From CAYNTC01 sp964432925 (GTDB taxonomy: Bacteria > Planctomycetota > Phycisphaerae > Sedimentisphaerales > Anaerobacaceae), in contig CAYSPM010000100.1 in the NCBI GenBank assembly GCA_964432925.1, positions 1-10,197 of the forward strand: 10,197 bases of DNA. The letters run 5' to 3'. Positions 5,591-10,197 of this stretch are shown here, piece after piece (within the stretch, counting starts at the first letter, position 1; each line of letters opens with the position of its first letter). The position numbers and the translations under genes are program-made. The notes under the pieces are model-generated. The model ran no database searches, was not told the origin of the DNA, and saw only the letters and a program-made list of their open reading frames with translations.

Positions 5591-5995
5591 TTAGTTTCTT
5601 GTTGTTGTTTGAATTCCGGCTAAATGCGCCAGATAAACAGCATTGACTATACACAAAAGGTTGAGAAGACCAGCGATACTGGTATATATCTGTCCGATTT
5701 CATTTGGCCTAGCGTAGACAGGATAAGCGCCAGTTGAACTCAGATGTCCGAGTATCGCTACTGCCGGCGAGTTGAGCATTTGTGCCACATACCATGGTTT
5801 CGCTCCGACTGGATTGATCACACCGACTGAGCCAATGTATAAGCCCATTAAGAAGGTCAGAACGATCGCTATTAAGATTATTAGGGCGTGTTTTTTTTTG
5901 TCGAGCAGTAAATGTCCACTACCCGGCACGAGCCAGGCCAATAGTCCGACAGCCAGCATAAAAAGTACTTGATTTTCTTTCAACCGTTGTGTCAT
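5591..5995 (-). CDS. DUF6677-like polytopic membrane protein
   Basis: A 134-residue integral membrane protein. Helix 1 spans about residues 10-25 and ends in WLVPGSGHLLLDKKKHA, a P-G-x-G-H turn seen in several small membrane families. Helix 2 is about 37-60. A loop carries PWYVAQMLNSPA and YPVYARPNEIGQIYTSIAG, and helix 3 is about 104-126. The ARPNEIGQIYT...LLNLLCIVNAVYLAH stretch resembles DUF6677 proteins, which I associate with planctomycetes; the family name is from memory. Function unknown. Its ATG overlaps the upstream stop by one base (TAATG), with AAGGA (complement of 6005-6009) 9 nt upstream, so it is translated with the SurA/PpiD-like gene. Confidence 0.78.
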   Translation of the reverse strand: MTQRLKENQVLFMLAVGLLAWLVPGSGHLLLDKKKHALIILIAIVLTFLMGLYIGSVGVINPVGAKPWYVAQMLNSPAVAILGHLSSTGAYPVYARPNEIGQIYTSIAGLLNLLCIVNAVYLAHLAGIQTTTRN

Positions 5996-8448
5996 TAGGG
6001 TGTTTCCTTCGGTTGGTCTGACGAGCTAGTATCAGCGGATTTCTCATCTTGCTTGGGGGATCGGAAATTCATGCGCTTCAATATGTTTGCGGGATTAAAG
6101 TGCACAACGGCCAGGTTCTGGGCCTGAATCTGGTTTTGTCCATAAGCTCGTGTCGCCTTAATTTGGTCGTACTCTTGCTGGCTGAGGCGCGCAATTGAGA
6201 GGTCCTTCACACAGTAAAAGCTCATACTCGGCTTGAACTCCATGACAAGAGGCAAAGTTGCAGGTGTGTTGCTATCTTCCGGTATAAGCGAGTAGAGCTG
6301 GTCTATGAATTGCCTTTGTGCTTTAGCTTCGGTCATGAAGATTTGCTCCGTCGGATTACCGGCACGTTGGGCAGCAAAAGTATTCAATTGGTCATTTGAG
6401 ATCCTACGCAAGCCCGTCATACTATCGAGCTTGAATACGTTGGGATCATCGGGTTCTTCTTTAGTGAGTTTTTGCGCGTAGAGCTTGTTGAAAGTGTCAA
6501 GCGCACTCTGCCAACTATCATTCACTGCTACATCGATAAATTCCTGAGCTTTGGCCTCTGTTTGATCCAAGGCGGAAAGTCTCTTAAGGTCCTCGATTAC
6601 CTTTTCTCTGACGGAGTAAACATCTTGCTCCTTTTGCTGTACGCTGTTTTGCAATTTCATCGTGGCGGTGCTAAAGGTTTGATCTACGCTCTCCGGTTCG
6701 CAAGCTCTTTTGACTTCTATCACTCGGAACAGAGCCGTTATCTGGCCAGAGGTGTCTTTTGTCATCTGCCTCGATGGGTCTTTGGCTGGGCCGATACTTT
6801 CATACATTCTGGGCTTTTGCATGCTCAACAGGCCAAGCTCATACACCTGCAACTGGTCGATTGAAAAGACGACTCGTATCAGCGGTGCAAACTCATACCC
6901 ATACCCGGCTACAAAAAGTCTGCTGAGTTGTTCATCTATCTGGATGTCCGTGGCGTTGAGCAATCCTGTCTTACCAACATACAGTCTGATTTTGTAGTAA
7001 ACATTTAAATTGTCCTTTTCTTTCCTGATCGCATATATCTTAGAGCCGTTGGTTATTAACCATTTACTGCCCTTTTCCTTTATAGAGGCTGAAGCGTTTT
7101 GCGACAACGGATTTTTGTTGTTCTCAAACTCCGTTCGCAGCTTCTCTGAGATAACAGCAGCATCAAGACTGTTCTGTAATCCCGGTTCAATCCGGAACAA
7201 AAGCACTTTATATTTTTCGGCCTGGATTTCAGCAGCATTTTGATAATCACCTGCTAACTGCTTAAGCTGTTCCGGAGTTAGCTCTTCAATATCTGAGGCG
7301 GTCTTATCTATGGCGGCGTCGGCGAGTGTTTTAGCTTCCTGGAGAATCTGCTCAATCTTGGCGTTTATTCTGCTGCGAAAAAGTCTCTGTCCGACGTCAG
7401 CAGCCACTTCTGCATAGCTCTTTGTTCTGTCAACCATTGGTGAGTTTGGGTCGTTGGGATCGGCTGGCACCTGCTCGGTGAATAGTTGGTCTCTGTTTCT
7501 TTCATAGTATTCTTCTGCTTCTTCTTGTGTAGGTGGTTTTATGATCGGTGTTATATTGTCGGTTTCGAGGGCAATATATTCGAGCTGGACTCTGTCCGGG
7601 AGTTTATAGCCGAAGCCATAAGGATTCTCCTGGCTTATCTGGCCACGAAAGAACATCTTATATTTGTCGAAATGCGCAATAAATTCTTCTTCTGCAGGCT
7701 CCTTTTGAGTTTCAGCAAAAACAGCCGAATCAAAGCGAACCAATTCGGCGTTGATGACCTCGTTTTCCCGACTGACGATGTGTGCAAGCTGAGAGCTGGT
7801 GACATTTTCTGTCGAGCAGGCTATATTGGTATATTGCAGCACTGCCAGGAGTTTGCCAAAAGTCGCTAGTATTTGCTCTTGGGGAATACCTTGACGGTTT
7901 ACTAACGATCCTATGATTTGTGAATATGTCTGGCCTTGAAATAATTGAGGTATTATCCTTGCAAGCAATTTGCCTGCTTCACTGTTTGGGACTCTAATGC
8001 CGGCAAGCTCGCTTTCATTTCTAAGAAGCAGCCAGTATAGATCACTCGGGACGGAACGCTTATAAAAGTCACGAATTTGCGCGTCACTAATTCTGTATTG
8101 GTTTCTTATTATCAGTTGCTTGATACGGTTGACCAGCGAGGTGGAACTTCTGCTCTCCGCGAAAAGCAGTTCGGCCAGCAGAATTGCTCGCAGGTCCTGA
8201 GGCTGAGACCTGAGCAGGTCACCGATTTTTAGCATTCTGAGTGTATCCAACTCTCGCTGGGCTATATACCGGTCGTAGCTCGTTATCTTTCTTTTGTCTG
8301 CGAAATACGCTATTGTCTGGTGCATACCTGTAGATGATCGCAGCAGATATGACAGCGCAGTACCTCCTATGAAGCCGATCATAATGACGATGACCACGAC
8401 AGCCATCACCTTCGTTCTGTTCTTTCGAAACCATTTCACAAGGTTCAT
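5995..8448 (-). CDS. SurA/PpiD-like membrane-anchored periplasmic folding protein
   Basis: An 817-residue protein with a short basic cytoplasmic N-terminus (MNLVKWFRKNRTK), one membrane helix at about residues 14-36, and a large presumably periplasmic part. This is the PpiD arrangement. Residues 50-130 and 225-325 look like a SurA/PpiD chaperone domain: helical segments, the strand INAELVRFDSAVF (231-243), EEEFIAHFDKYKMFF (252-266), VQLEYIALE (286-294) and PTQEEAEEYYERNRDQLF (305-322). A long helical region (about 340-400) follows. I see no convincing parvulin PPIase domain, so it may be a chaperone without isomerase activity. Automatic annotation would probably call it a peptidyl-prolyl isomerase or 'SurA N-terminal domain-containing protein'. 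The tail (about 795-817) is charged and probably disordered. The ATG at 8448 follows a GGAG (complement of 8456-8459) at 7-nt spacing. First gene of a three-gene operon, divergent from hemL. Confidence 0.82.
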   Translation of the reverse strand: MNLVKWFRKNRTKVMAVVVIVIMIGFIGGTALSYLLRSSTGMHQTIAYFADKRKITSYDRYIAQRELDTLRMLKIGDLLRSQPQDLRAILLAELLFAESRSSTSLVNRIKQLIIRNQYRISDAQIRDFYKRSVPSDLYWLLLRNESELAGIRVPNSEAGKLLARIIPQLFQGQTYSQIIGSLVNRQGIPQEQILATFGKLLAVLQYTNIACSTENVTSSQLAHIVSRENEVINAELVRFDSAVFAETQKEPAEEEFIAHFDKYKMFFRGQISQENPYGFGYKLPDRVQLEYIALETDNITPIIKPPTQEEAEEYYERNRDQLFTEQVPADPNDPNSPMVDRTKSYAEVAADVGQRLFRSRINAKIEQILQEAKTLADAAIDKTASDIEELTPEQLKQLAGDYQNAAEIQAEKYKVLLFRIEPGLQNSLDAAVISEKLRTEFENNKNPLSQNASASIKEKGSKWLITNGSKIYAIRKEKDNLNVYYKIRLYVGKTGLLNATDIQIDEQLSRLFVAGYGYEFAPLIRVVFSIDQLQVYELGLLSMQKPRMYESIGPAKDPSRQMTKDTSGQITALFRVIEVKRACEPESVDQTFSTATMKLQNSVQQKEQDVYSVREKVIEDLKRLSALDQTEAKAQEFIDVAVNDSWQSALDTFNKLYAQKLTKEEPDDPNVFKLDSMTGLRRISNDQLNTFAAQRAGNPTEQIFMTEAKAQRQFIDQLYSLIPEDSNTPATLPLVMEFKPSMSFYCVKDLSIARLSQQEYDQIKATRAYGQNQIQAQNLAVVHFNPANILKRMNFRSPKQDEKSADTSSSDQPKETP

Positions 8449-8508
8449 ACTTGTGCTCCGAATTTGCCAAGCCCTGTTTTGTTGTGTAGACTAATCATGC
8501 TAAAAGGA

Positions 8509-8535
8509 TATGTTGCGCATCTTATGCACAACATA
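8509..8535. promoter_or_regulatory. Inverted repeat between divergent genes (candidate operator)
   Basis: TATGTTGCGCAT (8509-8520) and ATGCACAACATA (8524-8535) are complementary at 11 of 12 positions around a 3-nt spacer. It sits about 50 bp upstream of the likely hemL start point and about 75 bp from the start codon of the divergent gene. That is a typical location for a dimeric regulator that controls one or both. It could alternatively be a cruciform or repeat element. Confidence 0.45.
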
Positions 8536-8559
8536 GCAAAGCAATGAGTCTATATTACA

Positions 8560-8565
8560 TATAAT
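8560..8565 (+). promoter_or_regulatory. Perfect -10 element, probable hemL promoter
   Basis: TATAAT is an exact consensus match. At 17-nt spacing the -35 position reads CAAAGC, a poor match, so the promoter may need an activator, possibly at the inverted repeat immediately upstream. Transcription would start near 8572, giving a leader of about 205 nt before hemL. Confidence 0.4.
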
Positions 8566-8777
8566 CTTAAAACACGAGAGTATAAGCAGCTCTTTGAGCT
8601 TTGCAAGAAAAATAGTAGTTTATTGCCGAACTGCCGATCCAGAAACTGAGATTCGTTTTCCAGAAGAAGATCAGATGGCGGCTTTTAAGTATGGCCAAAA
8701 AGGCGTCCAACGAGAGCGGAAGGCATATAAACGATTTGTAATTCGATGCGGCTGTCCTTATGATGTGAATGTAAAAG

Positions 8778-10106
8778 ATGGACAGAGAAGGGACATATCT
8801 GAACTCGACTCGAGCTTTTGCCGAGGCCTGTGAGTATTTAGCTGGGGGTGTCAACTCACCGGTACGGGCGTTCGGCGGACTAGACGTAGGTCCACTATTC
8901 ATTGCCGGCGCAAAGGGCTCGCATATCTACGATATAGACGGCAATGAGTACATTGACTATGTCGGCTCATGGGGGCCTATGATACTGGGGCATGCTCATC
9001 CGGAAGTTTTGAAGGTTGTCCGGACGGCAACGCTGAAAGGAACCTCATTTGGGGCACCTACGTTGGCTGAGACGGAGCTGGCCAAAAAGATAGTTGGGGC
9101 GTTTGAGTCCATCGAAAAAGTCCGGCTTGTCAGTAGTGGTACCGAAGCGGTAATGACAGCTATTCGTTTGGCCCGTGCCTATACGGGCAGGGATTTGATA
9201 GTCAAAATGGCAGGCTGTTATCATGGGCACAGCGATTCACTTCTTGTTGCTGCCGGCTCCGGCGTTGCCGAACATGGTACAGCCTCAAGTGCCGGTGTTC
9301 CTGAGGCGATAGCTAAATTGACTATTGTCTTGCCCTACAATGACACTAACGCAGTAAAGGCAGCATTCAAGAAACACGGTGGTAAGATAGCGGCAGTTTT
9401 AGTAGAGCCGATCGCGGCTAATATGGGTGTTGTGCCGCCGCGAGAAGGCTATCTTGCGGCGCTACGAGAGTTATGCGATCAATATAGTGCAGTTCTGATA
9501 TTTGATGAGGTGATAACAGGTTTTCGAGTAGCGCTTGGTGGTGCACAGGAACTTTATGGCATAAAAGCAGATATTACATGTCTCGGCAAAGTTATAGGTG
9601 GAGGATTACCTGCGGCGGCTTTTGGTGGCAGGTCTGAAATTATGGATATGCTGGCACCGGCTGGGCCGGTTTATCAAGCGGGCACACTCAGCGGCAACCC
9701 ACTCGCAACCGCCGCAGCTATTACAACATTGGAATTGCTCGAATCTCAATGCTGGATACTCGATTCTCGACGAGTATCGAGTTACGAATATCTCGAATCA
9801 AGAGCAGCTATGTTAGAGCAGGGTCTGGCCGATGCTGCGAAACAGGCAGGTGTCTCTGTTACGATAAATCGTGTTGGCTCGATCATGAGCTGCTTTTTTG
9901 CTAATAAGCCGGTGAGGAATTTTGCTGATGTGCAGGCGACCGATATAGGTCGCTTCAAGAGATTCTTTACTGAGATGCTAAGACAAGGGATATATCTAGC
10001 ACCAAGCGCTTACGAAGCGATGTTTATTTCGTTGGCCCATACAGTACGCGATATTGAAAATACTATCGAAGCTGCCAAGAATAGCTTCCAACAAATCAAG
10101 AATTAA
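8778..10106 (+). CDS. hemL: Glutamate-1-semialdehyde 2,1-aminomutase
   Basis: A 442-residue cytoplasmic PLP enzyme that converts glutamate-1-semialdehyde to 5-aminolevulinate, the last step of the C5 route into heme and other tetrapyrroles. Motifs: AGGVNSPVRAFGG (22-34), SSGTEAVMTAIRLARAYTGR (119-138), CYHGHSD (147-153), the PLP phosphate/ring contacts around DEVITGFR (243-250), the Schiff-base lysine K271 in LGKVIGGGLPAAAFGG, and AGTLSGNPLA (301-310). An in-frame stop (8772-8774) makes ATG 8778 the furthest possible start, but it lacks a good ribosome binding site. A CTG at 8799 with AAGGGA 5 nt upstream would give an N-terminus (LNSTRAFAEACEYLAGG) of normal family length. Relative to E. coli HemL there are about nine extra residues near 325-333, encoded by a palindromic sequence. 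All catalytic residues are intact, so the enzyme is probably active. Confidence 0.95.
   Translation: MDREGTYLNSTRAFAEACEYLAGGVNSPVRAFGGLDVGPLFIAGAKGSHIYDIDGNEYIDYVGSWGPMILGHAHPEVLKVVRTATLKGTSFGAPTLAETELAKKIVGAFESIEKVRLVSSGTEAVMTAIRLARAYTGRDLIVKMAGCYHGHSDSLLVAAGSGVAEHGTASSAGVPEAIAKLTIVLPYNDTNAVKAAFKKHGGKIAAVLVEPIAANMGVVPPREGYLAALRELCDQYSAVLIFDEVITGFRVALGGAQELYGIKADITCLGKVIGGGLPAAAFGGRSEIMDMLAPAGPVYQAGTLSGNPLATAAAITTLELLESQCWILDSRRVSSYEYLESRAAMLEQGLADAAKQAGVSVTINRVGSIMSCFFANKPVRNFADVQATDIGRFKRFFTEMLRQGIYLAPSAYEAMFISLAHTVRDIENTIEAAKNSFQQIKN
8788..8801 (+). promoter_or_regulatory. Possible true hemL start: AAGGGA plus CTG
   Basis: AAGGGA (8788-8793) precedes an in-frame CTG (8799-8801) by 5 nt, whereas ATG 8778 is preceded only by a weak purine stretch. 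Starting at CTG leaves 14 residues before the conserved AGGVNSPVRAF block, close to the 15 in E. coli HemL. CTG starts are rare, so ATG remains the default call. Confidence 0.25.
9755..9778 (+). repeat. Palindromic element inserted in frame within hemL
   Basis: GATACTCG (9755-9762) and CGAGTATC (9771-9778) are perfect 8-bp inverted arms around ATTCTCGA. The element falls exactly where the encoded protein (about CWILDSRRV, residues 325-333) has roughly nine residues more than E. coli HemL, between TLELLESQ and SSYEYLESRAAMLEQGL. The reading frame is kept. Confidence 0.6.
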
Positions 10107-10197
10107 ACCTACCTTGGCAGAGCTGCATGAGCCGTGTTTTCCATATTACTCAGACTGACCTAATTTTAATTGAAAACCAACGTAAATACCTATTTGA
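10107..10197. other. 91-bp trailing sequence, nothing recognised
   Basis: AT-rich DNA after the hemL stop. I see no clear stem with T-tract and no coding start before the window ends. Confidence 0.5.

Larger units (their letters stand above)
8449..8777. other. 329-bp divergent intergenic region
   Basis: It separates the minus-strand envelope operon from hemL. It contains the GGAG ribosome binding site of the minus-strand gene, an inverted repeat (8509-8535), a perfect TATAAT (8560-8565), a small AGCTC-TTT-GAGCT hairpin (8588-8600), and then about 175 bases leading to hemL in which I see no clear structure. A minus-strand promoter must also lie here, but I cannot place it convincingly. Confidence 0.6.

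Noticed and set aside
5995..8448. Parvulin-type PPIase domain in the 817-residue protein
   Set aside because: I could not find the typical parvulin pattern (GGDLG-like turn and C-terminal G-x-H). The name 'isomerase' would rest only on the SurA/PpiD-like N-terminal region.
8594..8833. 79-residue open frame on + from a TTG upstream of hemL
   Set aside because: No ribosome binding site, no recognisable domain, and it overlaps the conserved start of hemL in another frame.

Overview
The window looks like chromosomal DNA from a member of the Planctomycetota, most plausibly a Phycisphaerae-type lineage, recovered as a metagenome or draft scaffold. The taxonomic call is inference. It rests on the lineage-type SurA/PpiD-like membrane protein followed by a DUF6677-like membrane protein, an orphan STAS protein of the kind common in that phylum, moderate GC content, and many short palindromic elements between (and in one case inside) genes. 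A run of exactly 100 N at 2277-2376 is a scaffold placeholder, so this is not finished sequence.

Layout: (1) 1-2094, + strand: a zinc/manganese-type ABC importer, with the C-terminal part of the substrate-binding protein (cut by the window edge), the ATPase and the ABC-3 family permease. The first two genes overlap by 1 nt; 83 bp separate the ATPase from the permease. (2) 2236-3399, +: a YifB/ComM-family AAA+ ATPase whose N-terminal domain is mostly lost in the N gap. It has its own recognisable promoter. (3) 3400-3994: a 595-bp gene-free stretch made of several different palindromic or inverted-repeat elements. (4) 3995-4330, +: a single-domain STAS protein (anti-anti-sigma type) with a strong ribosome binding site. 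(5) 4331-4602: a spacer with a palindromic repeat and a good promoter. (6) 4603-5313, +: ribonuclease III, with one conserved metal-binding aspartate apparently replaced by glycine. (7) 8448 down to 5338, - strand: a three-gene operon (SurA/PpiD-like membrane-anchored protein, DUF6677-like membrane protein, small two-helix membrane protein) with 1-nt overlap or 1-nt gap junctions, converging on rnc. (8) 8449-8777: a divergent intergenic region with a near-perfect 27-nt inverted repeat and a perfect TATAAT. (9) 8778-10106, +: hemL, glutamate-1-semialdehyde aminomutase, carrying an in-frame palindromic insertion. The last 91 bases hold no recognised feature.

Most genes are housekeeping: metal uptake, DNA processing, RNA processing, envelope protein handling and tetrapyrrole synthesis. 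I do not see a clear new defence or mobile system. The most interesting signals are the palindromic-element load, especially the copy embedded in hemL, the altered RNase III active site, and the tightly coupled envelope operon of poorly characterised genes.
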